Assembly (NCBI GenBank): GCA_035301485.1
Contig: DATGUF010000044.1
Location: 1 to 60,865 of the forward strand
Direction: 5' to 3'
DNA from: CALEAR01 sp035301485
GTDB taxonomy: Bacteria; Pseudomonadota; Gammaproteobacteria; Pseudomonadales; Alcanivoracaceae
Length of the DNA: 60,865 bases
Shown here: in pieces, positions 42,387 through 51,431 of the stretch
How positions within the stretch are numbered: the stretch's first letter is position 1
Layout of the letters: every line of letters starts with the position of its first letter
The notes under the pieces: generated by a model
What the model was told of the DNA's origin: nothing
The model's input: only the letters and a program-made list of their open reading frames with translations
Databases searched by the model: none
Made by a program: the position numbers and the translations under genes

Positions 42387-43421
42387 ATGTCATTTCCCAT
42401 CTCACCGGTGGTTATGCTTGATATTGAAGGCACTCAATTAACACAAGAAGATAAAACTCTGCTGCAACACCCGGCTGTGGGTGGATTAATTTTTTTCTCC
42501 CGTAATTATGAAAATAGAGCGCAGTTACAACAATTAGTGCAGGCTATTCGTGCCGAGCGCAGCGATATTTTATTAGCAGTGGATCACGAAGGCGGGCGCG
42601 TACAGCGTTTCCGCGATGGGTTTACTGAATTGCCGCCCATGGCAGCGTTAGGTAAGCAATACGAAGAAAACCCCGAGCGCGCATTAGATGGTGCCACCTT
42701 GTTAGGCCAGCTTATGGCCTCGGAGTTGTTGGATGTAGACATTGATATTAGCTTTGCGCCTGTGCTCGATATCGATGAAGACACCAGCACCATTATTGGC
42801 AACCGTAGTTTTCATCATAAAGCAGCAGCGGTAACAGCGCTGGCCGGTGCCTTCATTGATGGCATGCGATTAGCAGGCATGGCAGCCACGGGCAAGCATT
42901 TCCCGGGGCACGGCTCAGTGGTGGCCGATTCTCACCTTGAACTGCCTGTGGATCCGCGCCCGCTGGTGGACATCATGAAGCACGATATTATTCCCTTTGC
43001 AGAACTAGCGCACCGCATGCAGGGCATTATGCCTGCGCATATTGTGTACCCTGAAGTGGATGCACAACCTGCTGGGTTTTCCAGCGTGTGGTTGCAAGAT
43101 ATTCTGCGCGAGCAATTTGGCTACCGCGGCGTGATTTTTAGCGATGACCTCGGCATGGCGGGTGCAGCCATGGCAGGCTCTTTCGCACAGCGCGCCGAAG
43201 CTGCCTTGCACGCTGGTTGCGACATGGTGTTAGTGTGCAACGACAGAGCAGGCGCTAAAGAAGTGCTTAAATGGCTAGAAACACATCCTGTTGCCATCAC
43301 ACAAGAGGCCGCGAGCCTACGCCGTCGCTACCAAGCAGTGACGATGTCGCAGCGCCGCCGTGAGTTGGCGTTTGTTTACCTTGAAGAGTTGGCGCCTTAT
43401 ATTCAACGCGTCACCCAATAG
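42387..43421 (+). CDS. nagZ: beta-N-acetylhexosaminidase NagZ (GH3)
   Basis: 344 residues, cytoplasmic GH3 enzyme removing N-acetylglucosamine from anhydromuropeptides in peptidoglycan recycling. Visible: MLDIEGTQLTQEDKTLL, VDHEGGRVQRFRDGFTELP, the His-loop KHFPGHGSVVADSHLELP, and the nucleophile segment IFSDDLGMAGA (first Asp). Length is normal. AGAGG precedes the ATG. It sits between the YkuD gene and a small membrane-protein gene, in one run with psrA. Confidence 0.96.
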   Translation: MSFPISPVVMLDIEGTQLTQEDKTLLQHPAVGGLIFFSRNYENRAQLQQLVQAIRAERSDILLAVDHEGGRVQRFRDGFTELPPMAALGKQYEENPERALDGATLLGQLMASELLDVDIDISFAPVLDIDEDTSTIIGNRSFHHKAAAVTALAGAFIDGMRLAGMAATGKHFPGHGSVVADSHLELPVDPRPLVDIMKHDIIPFAELAHRMQGIMPAHIVYPEVDAQPAGFSSVWLQDILREQFGYRGVIFSDDLGMAGAAMAGSFAQRAEAALHAGCDMVLVCNDRAGAKEVLKWLETHPVAITQEAASLRRRYQAVTMSQRRRELAFVYLEELAPYIQRVTQ

Positions 43422-43430
43422 CGGCACCGC

Positions 43431-43889
43431 ATGATAGCCACAGTTGTTATTACTGTTCTCCTCTTTGCTGTTGTAATGGGCGTGCTAGTGATCACGCCCG
43501 TGCTTTTTCAGCGCCAAAATATGTCTGGCAGCTTATTCGATCCGTATTACGAACAGCAATGCATCGACTACATTCACAGCTGGTGGCTGTTACTTATCGC
43601 AGAACAAGACGAGTATATGGGGCGGCGAGAGGAGCCAGTGTATTTGGCTGGTTTGTTGTCTTTAACCAGCGTGTTAGTGGCCATGGCTCTAGAGCGCGGC
43701 CACCAAGCAGAACTTAAAACCTGGTTTGCTGATTGGATGAAGCAAACCCCGCCAGAAAAGGTGCAACTACACATTATGCTAGTGGGTTGGCAGCACCTTA
43801 CCCAGAATAAACCCGCGTTGCGTGATGCTTTGCTGGTACAAATATTGCAACAATGGAATGCTTGGCAGCCATCTCATGGCAAGCTGTGA
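43431..43889 (+). CDS. small membrane-anchored protein, unknown function
   Basis: 152 residues. One N-terminal helix (about 3-27, ATVVITVLLFAVVMGVLVIT) and a helical domain rich in Trp and Leu, with WWLLLIAEQDEYMGRREEPV. No family recognised. It lies 9 bases after nagZ and 17 bases before the flavoprotein gene, so it belongs to this run of genes. A peptidoglycan or envelope role is only a guess from position. Confidence 0.7.
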   Translation: MIATVVITVLLFAVVMGVLVITPVLFQRQNMSGSLFDPYYEQQCIDYIHSWWLLLIAEQDEYMGRREEPVYLAGLLSLTSVLVAMALERGHQAELKTWFADWMKQTPPEKVQLHIMLVGWQHLTQNKPALRDALLVQILQQWNAWQPSHGKL

Positions 43890-43906
43890 AGAAATAGCGA
43901 GAGTAA

Positions 43907-45097
43907 ATGAAAACTGAAACCGTTGATGTGGTGGTGCTCGGTGGTGGCGCAGCAGGCCTCATGTGTGCGGCCACCGCTGGCTACCGCGGCCGCAAGGTGC
44001 TGGTGCTTGAGAAAGCGAACAGGCCGGGCAAAAAGATCCTCATGTCGGGGGGTGGCCGTTGTAATTTCACCCATTTAAACACGCGCGAAGAACATTATTT
44101 ATCCGCCAACCCTGCCTTTTGTATATCTGCTTTGAAGCGCTACACACCCCATGATTTTTTGGAGTTGGTTGAGCGCCACGGCGTGGAATGGGTGGAAAAA
44201 GCCCCAAGCCAACTTTTTTGTGATTATTCCAGTAAACCAATTTTAGATTTGCTGCTCACAGAATGTGAATGGGCAGGCGTTACCTTGCGCACCCATCAAG
44301 ACACCACTAGCGTGGAAGCCACCGCAAGCGGCTTTCGCCTTGAAGTAAACGGGCGCCCCATAGTTTGTGAGTCTTTGGTGGTGGCCACAGGTGGCTTATC
44401 TATTCCCACGTTGGGCGGCAGCCCTTTCGGGTATCAGTTGGCGGAGCAATTTGGGCATACTATTTTACCCACTCGAGCAGGGCTAGTGCCTGTTACCTTG
44501 CAACCAGAGGTGCTAAAAACCTTGGCTGATATGTCGGGTGTGAGCGCTGATGCGCAAGTGATAACAGCATTAAAAGCATTTAAAGAACCAGTACTAATTA
44601 CCCACAGAGGCCTCAGTGGGCCAGGCATCTTGCAGGCTTCTAGCTACTGGCAGCCAGGCGAAACTTTATGGATAGATTGGACCCACCAGCAACATGAGCA
44701 ATGGTTGCAAGCCTTGCAACAGCGCAAGAAAGAACGCCCACAAAGCCACCTAGAAGCCTTTTTACAGCAGCATTTACCGCGCCGGTTAGCGCATTGGTTG
44801 GTGGAGCAAAAACAGTGGCATGAGCCTTTACAGCATTGGTCCCAACGAGCGCTGGCAGACGCCGTAGGCGTATTAAGCCGCTGGCCTTTCAAACCTAGCG
44901 GCACAGAAGGCTATCGCACGGCTGAAGTAACGCTAGGTGGCGTTAACACAGAGGAAGTGTCATCACGCACCTTTGCCAGCCAGTTAGTGCCGCAGCTTTA
45001 CTTTATTGGTGAAGTGCTTGATGTAACAGGCCATTTGGGTGGGCATAACTTCCAGTGGGCGTGGTCTTCAGGTTATTGCGCTGGCTTGGCTGTGTAG
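43907..45097 (+). CDS. HI0933-family flavoprotein (NAD(P)/FAD-dependent oxidoreductase, YhiN-like)
   Basis: 396 residues. FAD-binding start VVVLGGGAAGLMCAATAGYR and KANRPGKKILMSGGGRCNFT (the HI0933/YhiN signature), with RGLSGPGILQASSYW and a C-terminal GEVLDVTGHLGGHNFQWAWS that closes the FAD site. The reaction is not firmly known; 'aminoacetone oxidase' is a common database name. Start ATG 43907. Last gene of the run that begins with psrA. Confidence 0.9.
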   Translation: MKTETVDVVVLGGGAAGLMCAATAGYRGRKVLVLEKANRPGKKILMSGGGRCNFTHLNTREEHYLSANPAFCISALKRYTPHDFLELVERHGVEWVEKAPSQLFCDYSSKPILDLLLTECEWAGVTLRTHQDTTSVEATASGFRLEVNGRPIVCESLVVATGGLSIPTLGGSPFGYQLAEQFGHTILPTRAGLVPVTLQPEVLKTLADMSGVSADAQVITALKAFKEPVLITHRGLSGPGILQASSYWQPGETLWIDWTHQQHEQWLQALQQRKKERPQSHLEAFLQQHLPRRLAHWLVEQKQWHEPLQHWSQRALADAVGVLSRWPFKPSGTEGYRTAEVTLGGVNTEEVSSRTFASQLVPQLYFIGEVLDVTGHLGGHNFQWAWSSGYCAGLAV

Positions 45098-45214
45098 CAC
45101 CTATGGCGAATGAAATAATTTTCACACCATGCTGTGTGCCCAGCAAAAAGCCGTTAGGCTAGGGTATGCGCTTTTCCAAAACATACAACGACAACAAATA
45201 AGTAGGAGAAACAC

Positions 45215-46222
45215 ATGAAAGCAGTAGTGGTTGCCGCCCCAGGCGGCCTTGATAAAGTAAGCCTCATTGATATAGCCGATCCAGGCAAACCTAAGGCAGG
45301 CGAAATACGCGTGGCCATTAAAGCCGGTTCGCTTAATTTCCACGATTTATTAGTGGCTAACGGCGGTATTCCCACAGAAGATAACCGTATTTTATTATCT
45401 GACGGTGCCGGCGTGGTGGAAGAAGTGGGCGAAGGTGTGACGGAATTTAAACCCGGTGATCATGTGGTGTCCACTTTCTTTCCCGTTTGGCCGGCAGGCC
45501 CTGCCTTTGCGGATGTAGGGCATTTCCGCAATGTGCCAGGTGATGGCTTGCAGGGAATGGCTTCTGAATATGTGGTGCGCTCTGTAAATGCTTTCACCCA
45601 TGCACCGCAGGGTTGGAGCCATGCGCAAGCCGCTACTATCACTACTTCAGGCCTCACCGCTTGGCGTGCTTTGGTGGTGAACGGGCAGCTGAAAGCGGGC
45701 GATACGGTGTTGGTGCAAGGTACCGGCGGCGTTTCCATCACAGCCCTGCAAATCGCCAAGGCCATGGGTGCCATCGTAGTGGTCACGTCGTCTTCAGATG
45801 AAAAGCTCGACGCAGCCAAGAAGCTCGGCGCTGATTACACCATTAACTACAACACAGAACCTAAGTGGGGCAGAAAAGCAGCTGAGCTAACAGGGGGTGT
45901 TGACCACGTTATTGAAGTGGGTGGGCCGGCCACTATTGGGCAATCTTTAAATGCCCTGAAAGTGGGAGGGCATATTGCTCAAATAGGTATTTTGTCGGGC
46001 ACTACGGCGGAACTGCCGGTGATGCAACTGCTTGCCAAGCAGGCGCGCTTACAAGGTTTGATAGTTGCTAACCGCCAAGATCAGCAGAATTTTGTAAAAG
46101 CCCTAGAGGTGATTGATGCACAGCCTGTGATTGATACCACTTATGAATACGCAGAACTGGCTGAAGCTTTTGCCTACCAACAAAGTGGACAGCATTTCGG
46201 TAAAATATGCGTGCAATGGTAA
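45215..46222 (+). CDS. MDR-superfamily NAD(P)-dependent alcohol dehydrogenase/quinone oxidoreductase
   Basis: 335 residues: GroES-like N-domain and Rossmann C-domain with VQGTGGVSITALQIAKAMGA. The GHE zinc motif and structural-zinc cysteine cluster of true alcohol dehydrogenases are missing, and GSLNFHDLLVANG is typical of zinc-free quinone-reductase-like members. It probably reduces quinones or enones with NADPH. AGGAG is well placed before the ATG. A terminator-like hairpin follows. Confidence 0.85.
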   Translation: MKAVVVAAPGGLDKVSLIDIADPGKPKAGEIRVAIKAGSLNFHDLLVANGGIPTEDNRILLSDGAGVVEEVGEGVTEFKPGDHVVSTFFPVWPAGPAFADVGHFRNVPGDGLQGMASEYVVRSVNAFTHAPQGWSHAQAATITTSGLTAWRALVVNGQLKAGDTVLVQGTGGVSITALQIAKAMGAIVVVTSSSDEKLDAAKKLGADYTINYNTEPKWGRKAAELTGGVDHVIEVGGPATIGQSLNALKVGGHIAQIGILSGTTAELPVMQLLAKQARLQGLIVANRQDQQNFVKALEVIDAQPVIDTTYEYAELAEAFAYQQSGQHFGKICVQW

Positions 46223-46228
46223 ATAACC

Positions 46229-46258
46229 ACAAGGCAGTGGTGTGAGCCACTGCCTTGT
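46229..46258. terminator. bidirectional hairpin between MDR gene and membrane-protein gene
   Basis: Perfect 12-bp stem ACAAGGCAGTGG (46229-46240) / CCACTGCCTTGT (46247-46258), 6-base loop, between two convergent genes. T-runs are short on both strands. Confidence 0.75.
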
Positions 46259-46264
46259 TAGGCT

Positions 46265-46618
46265 TTAGTACAATTGGGAGGTGCTGGCGAGGAAGCCAAC
46301 GGAAACAAAGGATAGAAGTGTCAGCACTACCTGTAGCAACATGATAACGCCGAAAATAATGAAGTACGTTTTCAGCTTGCTTAGGGCTGTTTCTAGCGCT
46401 ACTTCGTCGCCTGTGTTGAAGGCTTGCTCAAGAGCGGTGGCCGTTTGTAACAGTAACACCCCAGTCCAAATGGGTAGCCACGCCACCAGTAGCCCCACAA
46501 TACTTAGCGCCACTAAGCAACCCATGATGATAGACATGATACCTAAAAACTTTATCCAACCCTTAGAGTTGTAGAGAGGTGAACTTAAACGTTTAATTAG
46601 ATCGTGTTGATTATCCAT
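46265..46618 (-). CDS. DUF5362-like small membrane protein
   Basis: 117 residues from ATG 46618, which has AGGGA at a good distance on the minus strand; the frame reaches 46675 without such a signal. Topology: soluble start with KRLSSPLYNSKGWIKFLGI, two helices in about 22-62 around AWLPIWTGVLL, an acidic loop, and one or two helices in 85-110. The pattern resembles DUF5362, of unknown role. Confidence 0.65.
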   Translation of the reverse strand: MDNQHDLIKRLSSPLYNSKGWIKFLGIMSIIMGCLVALSIVGLLVAWLPIWTGVLLLQTATALEQAFNTGDEVALETALSKLKTYFIIFGVIMLLQVVLTLLSFVSVGFLASTSQLY

Positions 46619-46712
46619 TTTCTTTCCCTGATGGTTTTTGTTTTTGTTTGCATATAGAAGCCAAGCAAAATTCACTATATTAAAAATAATTCTCTAAGTA
46701 AAAAAATAAAGC

Positions 46713-46739
46713 TAGACAAGCCCATATAAAGCCTATACT
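46713..46739 (+). promoter_or_regulatory. possible promoter of the cold-shock gene
   Basis: TAGACA (46713-46718) and TATACT (46734-46739), spacer 15. A start near 46746 would give a leader of about 145 bases, similar to the long regulated leaders of cspA genes. A GCCT/AGGC hairpin lies near the ribosome binding site (about 46852-46864). No exact cold-box sequence was found. Confidence 0.45.
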
Positions 46740-46890
46740 CTGTTCATCAGCTAGAAAGAAGTACCTGATTTATCCTACATGTTCGTTGTATTATTCGTAA
46801 TCCCCGTCCTGCAGTAAATAATTTCAAGTCCGATTTTCATGCTATTCAAGCCTTATAAAGGCAAACTATATTTATATTCAGGATATTATT

Positions 46891-47100
46891 ATGTCTAATA
46901 CAGCAACTGGTACAGTTAAATGGTTCAACGACGCTAAAGGTTTTGGCTTTATTGAGCAAGAGTCTGGCCCCGATGTTTTCGCACACTTTAGCGCTATTGT
47001 TGGTGATGGTTTTAAAACCTTACCAGAAGGCCAGCGTGTAGAGTTTGTTATTGCTAATGGTCCAAAAGGTCCACAAGCAGAGAATATTGTTCTTATCTAA
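46891..47100 (+). CDS. cold-shock protein, CspA family
   Basis: 69 residues, single cold-shock domain. RNP1 KGFGFIEQ and RNP2-like VFAHFSAI are present (the second in the usual DVFVHFSAI position, with Ala for Val). GTVKWFNDAKGFGF start and GPQAENIV end are standard. An RNA chaperone. Long leader upstream, strong terminator downstream, monocistronic. Confidence 0.96.
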   Translation: MSNTATGTVKWFNDAKGFGFIEQESGPDVFAHFSAIVGDGFKTLPEGQRVEFVIANGPKGPQAENIVLI

Positions 47101-47121
47101 TTAATTAGATAGCACTATTCG

Positions 47122-47154
47122 AAAGGGTAAGCCTTAGGGCTTGCCCTTTTTTTA
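47122..47154 (+). terminator. terminator of the cold-shock gene
   Basis: 12-bp stem AAAGGGTAAGCC (47122-47133) / GGCTTGCCCTTT (47138-47149) with one U-G pair, then a T-run. Confidence 0.92.
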
Positions 47155-47291
47155 TGCCTATTATTTGCTGCCAATCATTATTGTTGCGGTGTAAATAGAT
47201 AAACACTGCAGCAGCCTATACAAGCTAGCCGCCACTGGTTAGCATTCCTAAATAGCCGATAATTATGTGCGCTTTCATTTAGGTAAATACC

Positions 47292-48449
47292 ATGTTTCGA
47301 ACTTTAATTGTGTTATTGCTGCTAGGGGTAATGGCGGTTTCTTTTGTTTATTACCGTTCCACGCAGGGTGTGCCTGTAAACGCATACGCTGTAAAAGCTT
47401 TACCACTAGAACAATGGGTGGTGGCTAGCGGGCAAGTGCGCTCTGCATCCTTAGCGCGCATTGGCAGTGAAGTGACAGGACGAGTGGCAGAGCGTTTAGT
47501 GCACGAGGGCGATAGGGTGGCTGCAGGGCAGCTGTTACTGCTGTTGCATAAGGAAGAGCTGCAAGCCCAGTACGACCAAGCGAACACGGCATTGCAGCAG
47601 CTGCGTAATTTGCGTTATCCGCAAGCAATGGAAACCTTGCAAGAAGCGCGGCGCATGTATGCTCAAACAGAGCGCGAGGCCAAAAGAAGGGCCGAGTTAG
47701 CAGCACGAGGAGTGTTGCCAAAAGAGCAAAGCGAACAAGCTCAGCGCCAATTAAATAGCCAGCGCAGTGCATTACGCCAAGCGGAATTGCAAGTGCAAGC
47801 CTTGGCACCGCAAGGTGATGAAGAACGTTTGCTGCTACAACGCTTAGAGACGGCGCGTGCTAGTTTAGAGAAAACAGAAATTCGTGCGCCTTTTGCAGGC
47901 CGCGTGCAAACACGTGATGTGGAAGTGGGAGATTTAGTACAGCCTAATAAAGTGTTGTTAAGCCTTGCGCGCACTGAAGGGTTGGAAGTGGTAGCAGCCG
48001 TGGATGAAAAATATATTGCGCCATTAGCTTTAGGCCAAACTGCGGTGGTTATTGCCGATGCGTGGCCACAGCAAGAACTACAAGGTGAAGTGAGTTTTAT
48101 TGCTCCCACAGTAGATAGCAATAGCGGCACGGTGGATGTGCATATTCAGTTATTAGAAGGAATTGAGTTGCTGCGCTTAGGCATGACAGTGTCGGCTAAC
48201 ATTTTAACCGCGCGGCAAGAGCAGGCATTGGTGATTCCCAATGATTATGTGCAGCAACAGGGCAGCGACGCTTTTGTGTTTAAAGCCGTGGAAGATGTTG
48301 CGGAGCGTGTGGCTGTGACACTGGGCTTGCGCAGTGTCATGCAGGTGGCGGTGGAAGAGGGCCTTGCGGCCGGCGATGTTGTATTGCTGCCCACGGATAT
48401 TAGCCACGAGCAGCAAAAAGTACGGCCTCAACTTGAAGGAGGGCGCTAA
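47292..48449 (+). CDS. periplasmic adaptor (HlyD/MacA-like) of an ABC exporter
   Basis: 385 residues. N-terminal uncleaved or signal helix (about 3-20), lipoyl half-motif GSEVTGRVAERLVHEGDRVA, a coiled-coil hairpin (about 95-180), second lipoyl half with IRAPFAGRVQTRDVEVGDLV, and beta-barrel domain. Membrane-fusion proteins of this kind link an inner-membrane ABC transporter to an outer-membrane channel. No TolC-like gene is in the window. Stop overlaps the permease start by one base (TAATG), and all three genes form one operon. Confidence 0.88.
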   Translation: MFRTLIVLLLLGVMAVSFVYYRSTQGVPVNAYAVKALPLEQWVVASGQVRSASLARIGSEVTGRVAERLVHEGDRVAAGQLLLLLHKEELQAQYDQANTALQQLRNLRYPQAMETLQEARRMYAQTEREAKRRAELAARGVLPKEQSEQAQRQLNSQRSALRQAELQVQALAPQGDEERLLLQRLETARASLEKTEIRAPFAGRVQTRDVEVGDLVQPNKVLLSLARTEGLEVVAAVDEKYIAPLALGQTAVVIADAWPQQELQGEVSFIAPTVDSNSGTVDVHIQLLEGIELLRLGMTVSANILTARQEQALVIPNDYVQQQGSDAFVFKAVEDVAERVAVTLGLRSVMQVAVEEGLAAGDVVLLPTDISHEQQKVRPQLEGGR

Positions 48450-49687
48450 TGGCTCAGCGCCCGCAAGGCAACTTTTTGGCACGTTTATGGATTGAACAGC
48501 GCCTCGCCTCACGCTTTCTAGCAGAAAACCCTTTGCAAACACTGCTCATCAGTGTGGCTATTGCTGTGGGGATCACGGTTATTATTTTCATCACCACTAT
48601 TATTAATGGCTTGCAGCAAAACATGATAGACCGTGTGCTAGGTAGCCAAGCCCATGTGAAACTTGAAGCCACGCGTTTGTTTAATCGCACGCCGAGCCTA
48701 ACGGAAGAGATGCACCGTTTAGTGCTCGAAACACAGCGCGCTCAACCTTTGCAGCGCATTGAAAATTGGCAAGAAGTATTAGTCACCCTCGAAGAAATGG
48801 GGCGGTTTACTGCGGTATCACCCATTGTAACGGGGGCAATGCTGGTGCAGCAGGGCCGTGCGGTGGCGTCTGTGGTGCTTAATGGTATTGATGAGCCGCG
48901 TTATCGTGCGATTGTTAATTTAGAAGAAAAGCTTGTGGCGGGGCGTCATTTAATTAGCAGCCAAGATGTGATGGTGGGCAGTGAGCTCGCCAAAGAATTA
49001 GGGATTAACGCAGGCGATAAGATCCGCCTGCAAGGAACGGATAACCGCAGCGCTTTAGTGCGAGTGGCCGGTATTTTTGAGCTGGGCGTACAAGAGGCCG
49101 ATAGCCGTTTTGTGTACATAGATATTAAACGTGCGCAAACCTTGTTGAACCTGCCAGGTGGCATTACTGGGTTAGAAATGAAAGTGGAGGATGTGTTTCA
49201 AGCGCGGGCGTGGGGGCAACGGCTCGAACGTTTAACTGGGTTACACATGAAAAACTGGATGGATAACAATAGCCAGTTGTTAAATGCGCTAGATTCGCAA
49301 CGTATGACCACGCAGCTGATTCGTTTTTTTGTGGCAGTGTCGGTGGCTTTTGGTATTGCCAGTGTGCTCGCCGTAACAGTGGTGCAACGCACACGTGAAG
49401 TGGGCATTTTGCGTGCCATGGGTAGCACGCGCGCGCAGGTGATGCGGGTGTTTCTCATGCAAGGTGTGATTATCGGTGTGCTTGGCGCAAGCTTAGGTTT
49501 GTTAGGAGCCACCGCGCTAGTGGCGGTATTTAATCACGCGGCATCAAGTTTGTTTACGGTGCAGTTAGAAAGCAGCGTGGCGCTTTCTTCTTTTGCGTTG
49601 GCGGTGTTCACAGGTTTATTAGCCGCTGTGTTACCGGCCCGCCGTGCGGCCATGTACGACCCAGTAGAGGCTATTCGTTATGTGTAG
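48449..49687 (+). CDS. ABC exporter permease, FtsX/LolE-MacB type
   Basis: 412 residues with the MacB/LolE topology: first membrane helix (about 30-55, TLLISVAIAVGITVIIFITT), a large periplasmic domain (about 55-290), and three C-terminal helices starting FFVAVSVAFGIASVLAVTVV with the FtsX motif VQRTREVGILRAMGSTRAQV. The end ARRAAMYDPVEAIRYV is typical. The ATPase is separate, as in LolCDE, but the adaptor upstream is MacA-like, so it is an efflux or envelope-export system of unknown substrate. Confidence 0.88.
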   Translation: MAQRPQGNFLARLWIEQRLASRFLAENPLQTLLISVAIAVGITVIIFITTIINGLQQNMIDRVLGSQAHVKLEATRLFNRTPSLTEEMHRLVLETQRAQPLQRIENWQEVLVTLEEMGRFTAVSPIVTGAMLVQQGRAVASVVLNGIDEPRYRAIVNLEEKLVAGRHLISSQDVMVGSELAKELGINAGDKIRLQGTDNRSALVRVAGIFELGVQEADSRFVYIDIKRAQTLLNLPGGITGLEMKVEDVFQARAWGQRLERLTGLHMKNWMDNNSQLLNALDSQRMTTQLIRFFVAVSVAFGIASVLAVTVVQRTREVGILRAMGSTRAQVMRVFLMQGVIIGVLGASLGLLGATALVAVFNHAASSLFTVQLESSVALSSFALAVFTGLLAAVLPARRAAMYDPVEAIRYV

Positions 49688-50366
49688 CGACAAAGTGGTG
49701 TTGCAGCTTGAAAACATTAATAAAGTTTTTGAGGCAGGCACGCCACGTGCTAACCAAGTGTTGCACGAGGTGAATGAGCAGCTGGTGCAGGGCGAATTGG
49801 TGGCGATGATGGGGCCTTCTGGCTCGGGTAAAAGTACCTTATTAAACATCATGGGCTTACTTGATACCCCCAGCAGTGGCGAGCTGTTTATTAAAGGGCA
49901 AGCCACCACACAGCTTGATGATGCAGGGCGTACCGCTTTGCGTTCGCAACACTTAGGGTTTGTATTTCAGTTCCACCACTTAATTGGCGCTTTTAATGTG
50001 CTCGATAATGTTTTAATGCCCTTAATGTTGCGTTTGGGCAAGCCTAGCAAAGAACAGGTGGAATACGCCGCTTATTTGTTATCAAGGGTAGGTTTAGCTG
50101 ATTTGCAACAACGCTCTGCGAAAGCACTGTCGGGCGGGCAGCAACAGCGAGTGGCTATTGCGCGTGCCTTGGTTACCAAACCGGCGTTATTACTGGCTGA
50201 TGAGCCAACGGGCAACCTGGATACCAAAACAGCGGATGAGGTGTTTCAACTGTTTGAACAATTTAATGCTGAAACCGGTTGCGCCACGTTGATTGTTACC
50301 CACGATGCCCGCTTAAGCGCACGCTGCGAGCGAGTGATTCATTTATTAGATGGGCGCGTGGTATAG
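49680..50366 (+). CDS. ABC exporter ATPase, LolD/MacB type
   Basis: 228 residues. Walker A MMGPSGSGKSTLLNIMG, Q-loop FQFHHLIGAFNVLDN, signature LSGGQQQRVAIARAL, Walker B LLLADEPTGNLD, H-loop VTHDARLSARC. The MacB/LolD family pattern fits a FtsX-type permease. Overlaps the permease gene by 8 bases. Confidence 0.92.
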   Translation: MCSDKVVLQLENINKVFEAGTPRANQVLHEVNEQLVQGELVAMMGPSGSGKSTLLNIMGLLDTPSSGELFIKGQATTQLDDAGRTALRSQHLGFVFQFHHLIGAFNVLDNVLMPLMLRLGKPSKEQVEYAAYLLSRVGLADLQQRSAKALSGGQQQRVAIARALVTKPALLLADEPTGNLDTKTADEVFQLFEQFNAETGCATLIVTHDARLSARCERVIHLLDGRVV

Positions 50367-50387
50367 AGCTTTGGCGAGCACATAAAA

Positions 50388-50418
50388 AAACCTCTAAGGG
50401 CAGCACCCTTAGAGGTTT
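50388..50418. terminator. bidirectional terminator between the ABC operon and yceI
   Basis: Perfect 13-bp stem AAACCTCTAAGGG (50388-50400) / CCCTTAGAGGTTT (50406-50418). The minus strand has a clear TTTTTTTAT after the stem, ending the yceI transcript; the plus strand has only TTT. Confidence 0.9.
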
Positions 50419-50440
50419 CGCGATAACAGTGTTAACGCGT

Positions 50441-51040
50441 TTACTCAGCAGCTTCTTCAGCTTGCTGAATGGCTTCGATGGCAATATTAATAGTAACTTC
50501 GTCGCTCACATAAGGGGCGTACTTATCCACATCAAAATCGCTACGTAGTATCTGTACGCTGGCGTTGGCGCCAAAAGCCGGTACTTCTAGCATGGGGTGC
50601 TTATCCATGTAGACGAAGTGGCTCAAAGTGAGGGTGACAGGCTTAGTAATGCCTTTAATGGTGAGCAAACCATCCACAGAAACAGGCTCGTCGCCTTTAA
50701 CTTTTACCGTTTCGCTCACGAAAGTGGCGGTGGGGTGTTCTGCAGTGTGGAAGAAATCTTCGTTTTGGATGTGCTCATTAAACACGTCGTAGCCGGTTTC
50801 AATAGACGTCATATCAATAGTGACATCGACTTTGGCTGTTTTGGCTTCTCTATCCACCGTGACGGTGCCCGTTACGTTGTTAAATTGGTGCTGCTGTTGG
50901 CTGAGGCCAAAGTGGCTGTAGGTGTAACTGGGGAAGGTGTGAGTGCTATCAATGGTGTAAACCTCTTCAGCTGCCATAAGCGGTGCGCTAAAGAGGGAAG
51001 CGCCGAGTAGGGTGGCTCCTAGCCAGATTGATTTCTTCAT
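50441..51040 (-). CDS. YceI family periplasmic protein
   Basis: 199 residues. Signal peptide (MKKSIWLGATLLGASLFSAPLMA, cut before AEE). The lipocalin-like YceI domain follows: YTIDSTHTFPSYTYSHFGLS, TIDMTSIETGYDVFNEHIQN, FFHTAEHPTATFVS. Family members bind polyisoprenoids in a deep pocket, for example ubiquinone-8 or isoprenoid lipids. It stands alone on the minus strand. Confidence 0.92.
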   Translation of the reverse strand: MKKSIWLGATLLGASLFSAPLMAAEEVYTIDSTHTFPSYTYSHFGLSQQQHQFNNVTGTVTVDREAKTAKVDVTIDMTSIETGYDVFNEHIQNEDFFHTAEHPTATFVSETVKVKGDEPVSVDGLLTIKGITKPVTLTLSHFVYMDKHPMLEVPAFGANASVQILRSDFDVDKYAPYVSDEVTINIAIEAIQQAEEAAE

Positions 51041-51137
51041 GCTGTTATCCTTTTAGTGATGAATTGTTGCTCGAAAATAATGATAATGATTTGCCTAGCT
51101 ATTGGCTAGGGAGGTGCTCTTCATGCCCTTTGGGGCC

Positions 51138-51431
51138 TTAGAGCAAAGCTGTGGGTTCAATAACGTGTACACGAAATTGCGCCCATCTTTCTGCTGCTTG
51201 ATGCAAAATATCAAGGAAGCTTTTCCATTCATCTTGGTTAATGTTTTTAACCGCTTGCTTGTCTATTGTTAGCACTACGGTATCAGTGTGCTCACCTAAA
51301 TACTCGTCGAGTGCATCCCATAAGGCATCCCAGTTGTGGCCAAAATGAGAAGGAAAATGGAAGGTGTTTTCCATGGCGCTGAGTAAAAGCTCTTTGTTCA
51401 CATCGGCAGGTAAAGTAATGGTGTGCCTCAT
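51138..51431 (-). CDS. barstar family ribonuclease inhibitor
   Basis: 97 residues with the barstar fold markers: FPSHFGHNWDALWDALDEYL (the barnase-binding helix; His, Asn, Trp, Asp positions) and the following TIDKQAVKN...FLDILHQAAERWA. It should bind and inhibit the RNase of the gene directly upstream, with which it overlaps by 4 bases (ATGA), so both are made together in fixed order: RNase first, inhibitor second. Confidence 0.9.
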   Translation of the reverse strand: MRHTITLPADVNKELLLSAMENTFHFPSHFGHNWDALWDALDEYLGEHTDTVVLTIDKQAVKNINQDEWKSFLDILHQAAERWAQFRVHVIEPTALL

